Assembly (NCBI GenBank): GCA_963710665.1
Contig: CAVQBC010000008.1
Coordinates: 1,054,001-1,118,000 of the forward strand
DNA: 64,000 nucleotides
Direction of reading: 5' to 3'
Source: CAVQBC01 sp963710665
Lineage (GTDB): Bacteria; Actinomycetota; Thermoleophilia; Solirubrobacterales; Solirubrobacteraceae
In this document: positions 51,371 to 60,500 of the stretch, piece by piece
Layout: the number at the start of each line of letters is the position of its first letter
How positions within the stretch are numbered: position 1 is the stretch's first letter
The notes under the pieces: model-generated
What the model saw: the letters and a program-made list of their open reading frames with translations, nothing else
Told to the model about the DNA's origin: nothing
Databases searched by the model: none
Position numbers and translations under genes: made by a program

Positions 51371-53145
51371 GGCCGCCGCGGGCCAACGGCTACCGCGACA
51401 CGTGGGCGGGGGAGGTCGGCACGTCCCGCGAGGGCGAGCGCGTCCGCGTGGCCGGGTGGGTGCACCGGCGGCGCGACCACGGCGGGCTGATCTTCATCGA
51501 CCTGCGCGACCGCAGCGGCCTGCTGCAGCTCGTCTTCCACCCCGAGACGGCCCCCGAGGCGTTCGCGCTGGCCGAGCGGCTGCGGCCCGAGCACGTGCTC
51601 AGCGCGGCCGGCACGATCGTGCGCCGCGAGGCGGGCACGTTCAACCCGCGCCTGGCCACCGGCGAGGTCGAGCTCGCCGTCGAGGAGGCCGAGCGGCTCG
51701 CCGAGTCGCCCACGCCGCCGTTCCCGGTCGACGAGGACGGCCCGGTGGACGAGGTGCTGCGGCTGCGCCACCGCGTGATCGACCTGCGCCGCGAGGGCAT
51801 GCGCGACGCGATGATCCTGCGCCACACCGTCACGCGCGCGATCCGCGACTACCTCAACGCGCACGACTTCCTCGAGATCGAGACGCCGGTGCTGACGCGC
51901 TCGACGCCCGAGGGCGCGCGCGACTTCCTCGTGCCCGCGCGCCAGACGCCCGGCGCGTTCTACGCGCTGCCGCAGTCGCCGCAGCTGTTCAAGCAGCTGC
52001 TGATGATGAGCGGCTTCGAGCGCTACTACCAGATCGCCCGCTGCTTCCGCGACGAGGCGTTCCGCGCCGACCGCCAGCCGGAGTTCACGCAGCTCGACCT
52101 CGAGATGGCCTTCGTCGAGGAGGACGACGTCCTCGGCGTCATCGAGGGGCTGATGAGCCGCGTGTTCGAGGAGGCGGGGCTGCCGGTGGCGCCGCCGCCG
52201 TGGCCGCGCATGGGCTTCGACGAGGCCATCGCCCGCTACGGCTCCGACCGGCCCGACGTCCGCTTCGGCCTCGAGATCTCAGACCTCGGCGACGCGCTCG
52301 CCGGCACGGAGTTCAAGGTGTTCGCGGGCGCGCTCGAGTCCGGCGGCGTGGTCCGCGGGATCAACGCGGGGGCGCGCGAGCTGCCGCGCTCGGAGCTCGA
52401 CGCGCTGACCGAGTTCGCCAAGCGCTACGGGGCCGGCGGGCTCGTGTGGGCGTTCGTCCAGGAGGACGGCGGCTGGCGCTCGCCGATCGCCAAGTTCCTC
52501 TCCGACGACGAGCGCGCCGCGGTCACCGAGCGCCTCGCCGGCAAGCCCGGCGACGTCCTGCTGATCGTGGCCGACCGGCCGCGCGTGGCCGTCCAGGTGC
52601 TCGGCGAGCTGCGCCTCGAGCTGGCGCGCCGCTTCGGGCTGGTCCCCGGCGACCGCCACGACGTGCTGTGGGTCGTCGACTTCCCGATGTTCGAGCGCAA
52701 CGAGGAGGAGGGGCGCTGGGAGGCGCTGCACCACCCGTTCACGGCGCCGCTGGGCGACCTCTCCGACCCCGGCTCGCTGCGCTCGCGGGCCTACGACCTC
52801 GTGCTCGACGGCTCGGAGATCGGCGGCGGGTCGATCCGTATCCACCGCCCCGAGGTGCAGCGGGCGGTGTTCGACGCGCTCGGCATCTCCGAGGAGGAGG
52901 CCGAGAGCCGCTTCGGGTTCCTGCTCGACGCGCTGCGCTACGGCGCGCCGCCGCACGGCGGGATCGCGCTCGGCATCGACCGCATCGTCGCGCTGCTCGC
53001 CGGGCGCGACTCGATCCGCGACGTGATCGCCTTCCCCAAGACCGCCAGCGGGGCGGACCCGCTCACCGGCGCGCCCGACACGGTCGACCCGGCCCAGCTC
53101 ACGGAGCTCGGCCTGCGGCTGACCGTGCCGCCGCCGCCGGACTGA
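51367..53145 (+). CDS. aspS: aspartyl-tRNA synthetase
   Basis: Class IIb synthetase of 592 residues. The N-terminal OB-fold is VRVAGWVHRRRDHGGLIFIDLRDRSGLLQLVF. The catalytic core has FLEIETPVLTRSTPEGARDFLVPAR, FYALPQSPQLFKQLLMMSGFERYYQIARCFRDEAFRADRQPEFTQLDLEM, and motif 3 PHGGIALGIDRIVALLAG. The bacterial GAD insertion domain lies between, and the length is standard for bacterial AspRS. Whether it also charges tRNA-Asn is not decided by what I can see. Confidence 0.97.
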   Translation: MRPPRANGYRDTWAGEVGTSREGERVRVAGWVHRRRDHGGLIFIDLRDRSGLLQLVFHPETAPEAFALAERLRPEHVLSAAGTIVRREAGTFNPRLATGEVELAVEEAERLAESPTPPFPVDEDGPVDEVLRLRHRVIDLRREGMRDAMILRHTVTRAIRDYLNAHDFLEIETPVLTRSTPEGARDFLVPARQTPGAFYALPQSPQLFKQLLMMSGFERYYQIARCFRDEAFRADRQPEFTQLDLEMAFVEEDDVLGVIEGLMSRVFEEAGLPVAPPPWPRMGFDEAIARYGSDRPDVRFGLEISDLGDALAGTEFKVFAGALESGGVVRGINAGARELPRSELDALTEFAKRYGAGGLVWAFVQEDGGWRSPIAKFLSDDERAAVTERLAGKPGDVLLIVADRPRVAVQVLGELRLELARRFGLVPGDRHDVLWVVDFPMFERNEEEGRWEALHHPFTAPLGDLSDPGSLRSRAYDLVLDGSEIGGGSIRIHRPEVQRAVFDALGISEEEAESRFGFLLDALRYGAPPHGGIALGIDRIVALLAGRDSIRDVIAFPKTASGADPLTGAPDTVDPAQLTELGLRLTVPPPPD

Positions 53146-53155
53146 GCCGCCCGGC

Positions 53156-53422
53156 TCAGCGCCGCGGCATCTCGATCCGCCACGCGCCGGTGAGGTGCAC
53201 GATGTGGCGGTCGGTGAGCTCCGTGATGCGCAGGGCGACGTCGCCGCAGGCGGGGCAGCGCAGCACGGTCCCCGCGCTCCGGTAGGCGCGGTGGGCGCCG
53301 ACCGCGCTGCTCGTCGCGCACGAGCGGCACACGTGCACCGCGGTGGTCATCTCGGTCTCGAAGACCTCGTCGAGCAGGCCCGCCATCGCGTTGCCGTCGA
53401 GCCAGGCGTCCTCGTCGCTCAT
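53156..53422 (-). CDS. DUF6510-type zinc-ribbon protein
   Basis: Protein of 88 residues. It has a short N-terminal helix (MAGLLDEVFETEMT), then CRSCATSS...VLRCPACGDVALRITELTDRHIVHLTGAWRIEM. The two CxxC pairs form a zinc ribbon. I recognise the layout as the small protein that accompanies ferredoxin-reductase-like and molybdopterin oxidoreductase genes. It is the last gene of that three-gene minus-strand operon, 1 nt after the reductase stop. Function unknown, perhaps a maturation or electron-transfer accessory. Confidence 0.8.
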   Translation of the reverse strand: MSDEDAWLDGNAMAGLLDEVFETEMTTAVHVCRSCATSSAVGAHRAYRSAGTVLRCPACGDVALRITELTDRHIVHLTGAWRIEMPRR

Positions 53423-53423
53423 C

Positions 53424-54164
53424 TCACCCTCCTGTGGGTCCGAAGCGCTCGGCGTGGATCGCGCCGGGCGCGTGGCCGAGGCCGACGAGCGCGTCGGCGA
53501 CGGTCTCGACGAATGCGGTCGGCCCGCACACGAACACGCGCGGCGCGTCGCGGGGGGCCGGGCCGAGTGCGGCGAGCATGTCGGCGTCGACGCGCCGGCT
53601 GTCGCCGGTCCAGCCTTGTGGCTGCTCCCGGGTCAGCGTGTAGCGCGTGACCAGGCCGTCGCCCGTGGCGAGGGCCGACAGCTCGTCGCGGTAGAAGACG
53701 TCGTCCCAGCGGCCGGCGGACACGAGCAGCCGCGTGTCGACGGTGCTCTCGCGGGCGGCGCGGTGGCGGAGCATCGCCATCAGCGGCACGAGGCCCGAGC
53801 CGCCGCCGGCCAGCAGCAGCGGGCCGCCGTCCTCGACGCTCCACGTGAAGTGGCCGCCGATCGGGCCGCGGATCTCGAACTCGTCGCCGGGGCGCAGGTC
53901 GCCGGCGAGGTAGGACGAGACCTCGCCGTCCTCGAGGCGCTCCACGGTCAGCGCGATCCGCGGGTCCTCGGGGGCCGTGGCGATCGAGTAGGAGCGCTGC
54001 GCCTGATAGCCGTCCTCGGCCGTCAGGCGCACGTCGAGGTGCTGCCCCGCGACGTGCCCGGGCCAGTCCGGGACGTCGAGCACGATCGTGCGCGCGCGGG
54101 CGGTCTCGTCGGCGATCGAGGCGACGGTCGCCGTGCGCCAGGTGATCGCGCGGCGGATCCTCAG
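53424..54164 (-). CDS. ferredoxin reductase-like FAD/NAD(P) oxidoreductase
   Basis: Protein of 246 residues. FAD domain: TIVLDVPDWPGHVAGQHLDVRLTAEDGYQAQRSYSIATAPEDPRIALTVERLEDGEVSSYLAGDLRPGDEFEIRGP (RSYSIA flavin motif). NAD(P) domain: GPLLLAGGGSGLVPLMAMLRHRA and RVFVCGPTAFVETVADALVGLG. No [2Fe-2S] domain follows. No ATG/GTG fits the start. CTG 54164 overlaps the upstream stop (CTGA), the same coupling geometry as ATGA, and gives a full-length protein. It probably supplies electrons to, or accepts them from, the molybdoenzyme upstream. Confidence 0.88.
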   Translation of the reverse strand: MRIRRAITWRTATVASIADETARARTIVLDVPDWPGHVAGQHLDVRLTAEDGYQAQRSYSIATAPEDPRIALTVERLEDGEVSSYLAGDLRPGDEFEIRGPIGGHFTWSVEDGGPLLLAGGGSGLVPLMAMLRHRAARESTVDTRLLVSAGRWDDVFYRDELSALATGDGLVTRYTLTREQPQGWTGDSRRVDADMLAALGPAPRDAPRVFVCGPTAFVETVADALVGLGHAPGAIHAERFGPTGG

Positions 54165-54763
54165 TCGTTCCAGAAGCGCTGCTCCTTCCACGGGTCGCCG
54201 TGGTTGTGGTAGCCGGCGGCCTCCCAGAAGCCGGGCTCGTCCTCCTCGGTGAAGGTGATCCCGCGCACCCACTTCGCGCTCTTCCAGAAGTACAGGTGGG
54301 GAACCAGCAGGCGCGCCGGGCCGCCGTGCTCGGGCTCGAGCGGCTCGCCGTCGAAGAGATGGGCGACCCACGCCCGTCCGTCGGTGACGTCCTCGAGGGC
54401 GAGGTTGGTGGTGTAGTCGCCGTCGCTCCACGCGGTGAGGTAGTCGGCGGTCGTGCCGACCTGCTCGAGCAGGAAGTCGAGGGAGACGCCCCTCCACGTG
54501 GTGCCGAGCTTCGACCACTTGGTCACGCAGTGGATGTCGGTGGTGACCGTCTCGGCCGGGAGCGCGAGGAACTCGTCCCAGGTCCACGAGCGCGCCTCGC
54601 CGACCGCGCCCGCGATCGTGAGGCTCCACTCGTCGGTCGGGGTGTGCGGCGTGGGGCCGGCGGAGAGCACGGGGAAGTCGTCGACGACGTACTGGCCGGG
54701 CGGCACCCGCCCGGGGTCGACGGGCCGGCGGCGGCCGCGGAAACCACGAGAGATGGGAGACAT
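54161..54763 (-). CDS. molybdopterin-dependent oxidoreductase (sulfite oxidase-like domain)
   Basis: Protein of 200 residues, a single oxidoreductase molybdopterin-binding domain. The Mo-ligand Cys is in VTTDIHCVTKWSKLGTTWRGVSLDFLLEQ. Typical downstream text is DYTTNLALEDVTDGRAWVAHLFDGEPLEPEHGGPARLLVPHLYFWKSAKWVRGITF. No twin-arginine signal is seen, unlike MsrP/YedY, so it is cytoplasmic. It is first in the operon with a flavin reductase and a zinc-ribbon protein, implying a small NAD(P)H-linked system. Substrate unknown. Confidence 0.92.
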   Translation of the reverse strand: MSPISRGFRGRRRPVDPGRVPPGQYVVDDFPVLSAGPTPHTPTDEWSLTIAGAVGEARSWTWDEFLALPAETVTTDIHCVTKWSKLGTTWRGVSLDFLLEQVGTTADYLTAWSDGDYTTNLALEDVTDGRAWVAHLFDGEPLEPEHGGPARLLVPHLYFWKSAKWVRGITFTEEDEPGFWEAAGYHNHGDPWKEQRFWND

Positions 54764-54846
54764 GCGCCGAACATACGCCGCCGCCGCCTCCGGCTGGGGA
54801 TTTGGCCTAAGGATCGGGGCCCACCCTGCCGATAGCCCGGGGAGAC

Positions 54847-55908
54847 ATGAGCCAGATCTCCCCGCCGATTCGGATCCTGCTGGTCTGCGCGATCGCCTTC
54901 CTGGCCGCCTGGATGCTCTTCCTTCGCCCGACGGCCGAGCCCGCGCCGTCGCCCGACCCCGCCGCCGTCACCGGGACGCCCGCGGCCAAGGACCCCGGCG
55001 CGGCGACCGAGTCCGGCGCGGGCGCCGCGGTGCAGGGCGCGACCGCCGCCGCCGAGAAGGCCGGCGACGCCGCCGCGGCGCGCGCCGGCGAGACGGCTCC
55101 GTCAGCGACCGGCACCGCCGCCGCCAAGGCCGGCGCGGGCGCCGCCGCCGCAGTCCCCGCCCTCGACCCGAAGGCGGTCGCCAAGCTTCCCCGCGACGTC
55201 CGCCGCGTGCTCGAGCAGCGCAAGGTGCTCGTCGTCGGCGTGCTCAGCCTGCTCTCCAAGCCGTGGCGCCCGATGGCCGACGACGACCGCTTCGTCCGCC
55301 GGTCGCTCCGCCGCGCCAACCGCTACGGCGGCAACGTCGTCGTCAAGACCATCTCGACCGGCCAGCTCGCCCGCTACGACGCCGTGCTCAAGGGTCTCGA
55401 CCTGAGCCAGACCCCGAGCGTGGTCGTGGTCGACCGCGAGCGCAAGGGGGTCGTGCTCGAGGGCTACGTGGACCGCATCTCGATCAACCAGGCGATCGCC
55501 GACGCGCGCCGCACCACGATCGGGACGCGGATCAAGGACCCGTACCTGCAGCGCGTCAACACGCTCTGCGGCCGCTACAACCTGCGCGTCTCGCGCATCT
55601 CCGCGCCGACGGTGCGCCAGCGCCCCGCGCGCTGGTTCGCCCGCCAGCAGCGGCTCGCCGCGAGCTACCGGCGCCACTTCGCCGCGATCCCCGCCAAGGG
55701 CGACTGGAAGCCGCTGCGCGACGACGTCGTCCGCGTCCTGCGCGCCGACGAGCGCGCGGTCGGGCGCCTCGCCGCCGCGGTCAAGGCCAAGGACTACACG
55801 CGCGCCCTCGCCGTCCTCGAGGACATCGACTACGACGCCCTCGAGGCGCTCGACAAGCGCCTCGACCGCGCCGGCGTCACCAGCTGCGTCGGCAACCGCC
55901 GCACCTGA
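54847..55908 (+). CDS. membrane-anchored protein of unknown function
   Basis: Protein of 353 residues. One N-terminal transmembrane helix (IRILLVCAIAFLAAWMLFL) is followed by an Ala/Pro-rich low-complexity linker of about 85 residues. A folded part resembles a thioredoxin-like core without the CxxC (VLVVGVLSLLSKPWRP...NVVVKTISTGQLARYDAVLKGLDLSQTPSVVVVDRERKGVVLEGYVDRISINQAIADAR). A basic helical region with one Cys pair (NTLCGR...TSCVG) ends it. I do not know the family. It stands alone, divergent from the molybdoenzyme operon. Confidence 0.75.
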   Translation: MSQISPPIRILLVCAIAFLAAWMLFLRPTAEPAPSPDPAAVTGTPAAKDPGAATESGAGAAVQGATAAAEKAGDAAAARAGETAPSATGTAAAKAGAGAAAAVPALDPKAVAKLPRDVRRVLEQRKVLVVGVLSLLSKPWRPMADDDRFVRRSLRRANRYGGNVVVKTISTGQLARYDAVLKGLDLSQTPSVVVVDRERKGVVLEGYVDRISINQAIADARRTTIGTRIKDPYLQRVNTLCGRYNLRVSRISAPTVRQRPARWFARQQRLAASYRRHFAAIPAKGDWKPLRDDVVRVLRADERAVGRLAAAVKAKDYTRALAVLEDIDYDALEALDKRLDRAGVTSCVGNRRT

Positions 55909-56052
55909 TCCGGCCGCCCGGCCGCTCGGGAGACACCGGCGTCGCGATCGCCGCGGTGCTCGTCCTCGCGGGCGCGCTCGTTCACACGCGCTACGGCGCG
56001 CGCGCCTCCACCCCGAGTACCGCATGACCGCCGGCGCCTAGACTCGGCTGCC

Positions 56053-57489
56053 GTGGACCCCGAGGCCTTCGAGCATCACCTCACGTCGCCCGCGCGGCGC
56101 GGCCATGCGCCGGCCGGCGCCCACGCCGGCGCGGCCGGCGGCGCTCCGTGCGGGGACGTCGTGCGGATCTCGCTGCGCGTCGAGGGCGACCGCGTCGCCG
56201 AGGCGGGCTTCGACGCCTCCGGGTGCGGCGCGGCGGTGGCCGCCGGGTCCGCCGCGGTGTCGCTCGCCGAGGGCGCGCCGCTGCTCGCGGCGGCCCGTGT
56301 CGGCGCCCATGACGTGGCCGCCGAGCTCGGTGGGCTCTCGCCCGGCAAGTTCCATGCCGCGGACCTCGCCGCGGACGCGCTGCACCGCGCGCTCGGCGCC
56401 GCCGCGCGGGCGGACGGCGGGACGGCGCTCGCGCCCGACCGGACGCTCGTGGCGATGAGCGGCGGTGTCGACTCCGCGGTCGCGGCGCTGCTGGTCGCCC
56501 GCGAGGGGCGCGAGGCGGTGGCGGTCACGCTCGAGCTGTGGCGCGACGCGGAGAACGACGCCGAGGCGTCCTGCTGCAGCGCGAGCGCGGTGCGCTCGGC
56601 CCGCGCGATCGCGCACGGGATGGGCCTGCCGCACTTCACGCTCGACCTGCGCGACGAGTTCCGGACGGGCGTGGTGGACCCCTTCACGGCCGCCCACGCA
56701 TCCGGCGACACGCCGAACCCGTGCGTGCGCTGCAACGGCTCGGTGCGCCTGGACGCGATGCTGGGCTTCGCGGAGCGGGTCGGCGCCGCCGACCTCGCCA
56801 CCGGCCACTACGCGCGCCGCACCGCCGACGGCCTGCTGCGCTGCGCCGCCGACGCGGCCAAGGACCAGGCCTACGTCCTGTCCGCGCTGCCGCACGCGTC
56901 GCTCGAGCGGATGCGCTTCCCGCTCGGCTCGCTGACCAAGCCGGAGGTCCGGGCGCTGGCGCGCGAGGCGGGCCTGCCGGTGGCGGCCAAGGCCGACTCC
57001 CAGGACCTGTGCTTCCTGGCCGGGACCGGCAAGGCCGCGTTCCTGGCGCGCCACGGCGGCCCGCCCGAGCGTGCGGGCGTCATCGTCGACCGCGACGGCC
57101 GCGAGCTCGGCCGCCACCGCGGCCACCACCTCTTCACGGTCGGCCAGCGCCGAGGGCTGGGCGTCGACGGCAGCGGCGAGCCGCTCTACGTGCTGTCCAC
57201 CGAGCCGGGTTCGAACACGGTGACGGTGGGGCCGAAGGCAGCGCTCGCGACCGCCACCGTGCGGCTGCGCGGCGCCGTCCTGCACCGCCCCGGCGAGCAG
57301 GTCGACCGCGTGCGCCTGCGCTCCCACGCCCCCACGCGTGCCTGCCGGCTGGAGGGCGCGCCGCCCGCCGGGCGCCACGGGCGCCTGGCCGTCGCCCTCC
57401 AGGAGCCGGTCGAGGCCGTCGCGCCGGGCCAGATCGCGTGCCTGCTCGGCGGCGACACCGTGCTCGGCTGGGGCACGATCGCCCGCTGA
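56053..57489 (+). CDS. mnmA: tRNA 2-thiouridine synthase MnmA with N-terminal IscU/NifU-like domain
   Basis: Protein of 478 residues. Residues 1-120 match the IscU/NifU scaffold: PCGDVVRISLRVEGDRVAEAGFDASGCGAAVAAGSA with Cys33 and Cys58. The third scaffold Cys is Ala102 after His101 (LSPGKFHAADLA). From residue 130 it is MnmA: P-loop AMSGGVDSAVAALL (136-141), catalytic Cys in TPNPCVRCNGSVR, second Cys in DSQDLCFLAG, YVLSALPHASLERMRFPLGSLTKPEVR, and HHLFTVGQRRGLG. It thiolates U34 of tRNAs for Lys, Glu and Gln. The fusion suggests linked Fe-S or sulfur handling. The GTG start at 56053 opens the scaffold domain; alaS follows by 45 nt. Confidence 0.93.
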   Translation: MDPEAFEHHLTSPARRGHAPAGAHAGAAGGAPCGDVVRISLRVEGDRVAEAGFDASGCGAAVAAGSAAVSLAEGAPLLAAARVGAHDVAAELGGLSPGKFHAADLAADALHRALGAAARADGGTALAPDRTLVAMSGGVDSAVAALLVAREGREAVAVTLELWRDAENDAEASCCSASAVRSARAIAHGMGLPHFTLDLRDEFRTGVVDPFTAAHASGDTPNPCVRCNGSVRLDAMLGFAERVGAADLATGHYARRTADGLLRCAADAAKDQAYVLSALPHASLERMRFPLGSLTKPEVRALAREAGLPVAAKADSQDLCFLAGTGKAAFLARHGGPPERAGVIVDRDGRELGRHRGHHLFTVGQRRGLGVDGSGEPLYVLSTEPGSNTVTVGPKAALATATVRLRGAVLHRPGEQVDRVRLRSHAPTRACRLEGAPPAGRHGRLAVALQEPVEAVAPGQIACLLGGDTVLGWGTIAR

Positions 57490-57534
57490 CCCCGGACGCG
57501 CCCCTGTCGGCGCCCGGTGCCTAGACTCACAGGC

Positions 57535-60500
57535 GTGACCTCGGCCGAGATCCGCGAGCGCTTCCTGTCCTTCTTCGAGGAGCGGGGCCACCGGCGGCTG
57601 CCCTCCGGCTCGCTGGTGCCCACCGTGCACGATCCCTCGACGCTGCTCATCAGCGCCGGCATGCACCCGCTCAAGCCCTACTTCCTCGGGCAGGAGCGGC
57701 CGCCGCACAACCGCCTGACGACCGCCCAGAAGTGCTTCCGCACGGTCGACATCGACCGCGTCGGGCTCACCCACCGGCACCTCACGTTCTTCGAGATGCT
57801 CGGGAACTTCTCGATCGGCGACTACTTCAAGGCCGGTGCGGTGGCGTTCGCGTGGGAGCTGTCGCTCGAGGGCTTCGGGTTCGACCCGGAGATGATCTGG
57901 ATCACGGTCTTCGAGGGCGACGACGAGCTCGGCCTCGGCCCCGACGAGGAGGCCATCGAGGCGTGGCTCGACATCGGCGTGCCGCGCGAGCGGATCGTGC
58001 AGCTGCCGCGCTCGGAGAACTTCTGGCAGGCCGGCCCGACCGGCCCGTGCGGGCCGTGCTCGGAGCTCTACCTCGACCGCGGGCTCGAGTTCGGCCTCGA
58101 GGACGACCTGCCGGGCGGCGAGAACGAGCGCTTCCTCGAGTACTGGAACCTCGTCTTCATGCAGTTCAACCAGGACCCGGTCGGCACGCTTGAGCCGCTG
58201 CCCGCCAAGAACATCGACACCGGCCTCGGCCTCGAGCGGATGGCGGCGATCCAGCAGAACGTCACCTCGGTGTTCGAGACCGACCAGTTCCGCCCGCTGA
58301 TCGACCTGGGGGAGGAGCTGAGCGGCGCCCGCTACGGCTCCGGCGCCGACGTCGACCGCGCGCTGCGGATCCTCGCCGACCACACGCGCGGCATGTCCTT
58401 CCTGCTCGCCGACGGGGTCGTCCCGTCCAACGAGGACCGCGGCTACGTCCTGCGGCGCGTCATGCGGCGGGCGATCGTGCAGGGCCGGCGCATCGGCATC
58501 GCGCCGGGCTTCCTGCCCGTGTTCGCGGGGCGCGTGCGCGAGCTGATGGCCGACGTCTACCCGCAGCTGCGCGAGCACGCGGAGACGATCGACATGTGGC
58601 TGGCCACCGAGGAGGAGGCGTTCGGCCGCACGATCGAGCAGGGCACGCGCATCCTCGACGAGCACATCGCGCGCGCGAAGGATGCGGGCGCCGAGGGCAT
58701 CGGAGCCGCCGAGGCCTTCCAGCTCCACGACACCTACGGCTTCCCCGTCGACCTGACGCTCGAGCTCGCCGCCGAGCAGGGGCTGGGCGTCGACGAGGCC
58801 GGCTTCGAGGCGCTGATGGACCAGCAGCGCACCCGCTCGCGGGACGTCGGCGAGCGGGGCGGGGGCGGGGCCGACCGGCAGCGCATCCGGACGTTCGCGG
58901 AGCGCGCCGGGTTCGAGACCGAGTTCACCGGCTACGAGACCGTCGAGCAGGCCACGGCGGTCGGCGCCGTGACGCGCGAGGACGACCGCGTGCTGGCCAA
59001 GCTCGTCGAGTCGCCCTTCTACGCCACGGGCGGCGGCCAGGTCGCCGACGCCGGGGTCGTGGAGTGCGAGGACGGCGACTGCCGCGCCACGGTGATCGAC
59101 GTCGTGCGCCTCGGCGACGACCAGGCGCTCGTGCTCGAGCCCCAGACGGGCGAGCTGCACGAGGGCGAGCGGGTGCTGGCGCGCGTCGACGCCGCCGCCC
59201 GGCGCGCCACGGCCGCCAACCACACCGCCACGCACCTGCTGCATGCCGCGCTGCGCGAGCGCCTCGGCAGCCACGTCCGCCAGGCCGGCTCCTACGTCGG
59301 GCCGGACAAGCTGCGCTTCGACTTCACCCACGGTCAGGGGCTCGAGGAGGCCGACCTGCGCTACATCGAGGACCGCGTGACCGAGTGGGTGCTCGCCGAC
59401 CATCCCGTCCGGGCGACGATCACGTCGCTCGACGAGGCCCGCCGCCTCGGCGCGATGGCGCTGTTCGGCGAGAAGTACGGCGACACCGTGCGGATGGTCG
59501 AGGTCTCCGACGGCTCCTTCTCGCGCGAGCTGTGCGGCGGCACGCACGTGCGCTCGACCGCCGAGGTCGGCGTCTTCAAGCTGCTGTCGGAGAGCTCGAG
59601 CGCGGCCAACGTGCGCCGCATCGAGGCGGTCACGGGCCCGGTGGCGGTGGAGCTGCTGCGCCGCCACGACCGCGCGCTCGAGGAGACCGCCCACATGCTG
59701 CGCACGACGCCCGAGCAGGTGCCCGAGCTCGTCGCCGACCGCGAGCGCAAGCGCCGCGAGCTCGAGAAGCAGGTCCGGTCCGGAGCCGGTGCCGCGGCCG
59801 GCAACGGCGCGGGCGCCGAGGCGGCGCTGGTGGAGCGCGCCGCCGAGGTCGACGGCGTGCGGGTGCTGGCCGAGGCCGCGCCGTTCGCCGAGCCCAAGGC
59901 GCTCATGGATCTCGCGGACCGCCTCAAGAACGCCCTCGGCGAGAGCGCGATCGTGCTCGGCGGGACCGGCGAGGGCCGCGTGCACCTGGTCGCCGCCGTC
60001 ACCCCGGCGGTGGTCGAGCGCGGCGTGAAGGCCGGCGCGGTCGTCAAGGCCGCGGCCCAGGTGGTGGGCGGCGGTGGCGGCGGGCGCGACACGATGGCCC
60101 AGGCCGGCGGCCGCGAGCCGGAGAAGCTCGACGAGGCGCTGGCCGTCGCGCGCGCGGGAGCCTCGCGCCCGAGCGCGCGGCGTTCCTGGCGTCACTGGGC
60201 GCCACCGTCCACCACTGTGCCCCTCGTGCGTGCGGCGCCCGGCATCCACGGCATCCACCGGTCGATGCGCGCGGCCGCGGAATCCACCATTAGGGCGCCC
60301 CGCGGCGGCCGCCGTGCGCGTCCTCGCCCTCGACTACGGCAGCGCCCGCTGCGGCGCGGCGGTCTCCGACCCCAGCGGCACGCTGGCGACGCCGCTCGAG
60401 CCGGTGCTCCGCCCCGCCACCCGCCGCGGCGTGCAGCGGATCGCGGCCCTCGTGGCCGAGCTCGGCGCCGAGCGCGTGGTGGTCGGGCTGCCGCTCTCGC

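Noticed and set aside
55909..56037. Hydrophobic frame after the membrane-anchored protein (VAIAAVLVLAGALVHTRYG)
   Set aside because: No start codon or ribosome site fits; probably chance in a GC-rich gap.
56038..60258. 1406-codon minus-strand frame opposite mnmA and alaS
   Set aside because: It is the mirror of two well-recognised genes; the translation is His/Arg/Gly-rich without any family signature.
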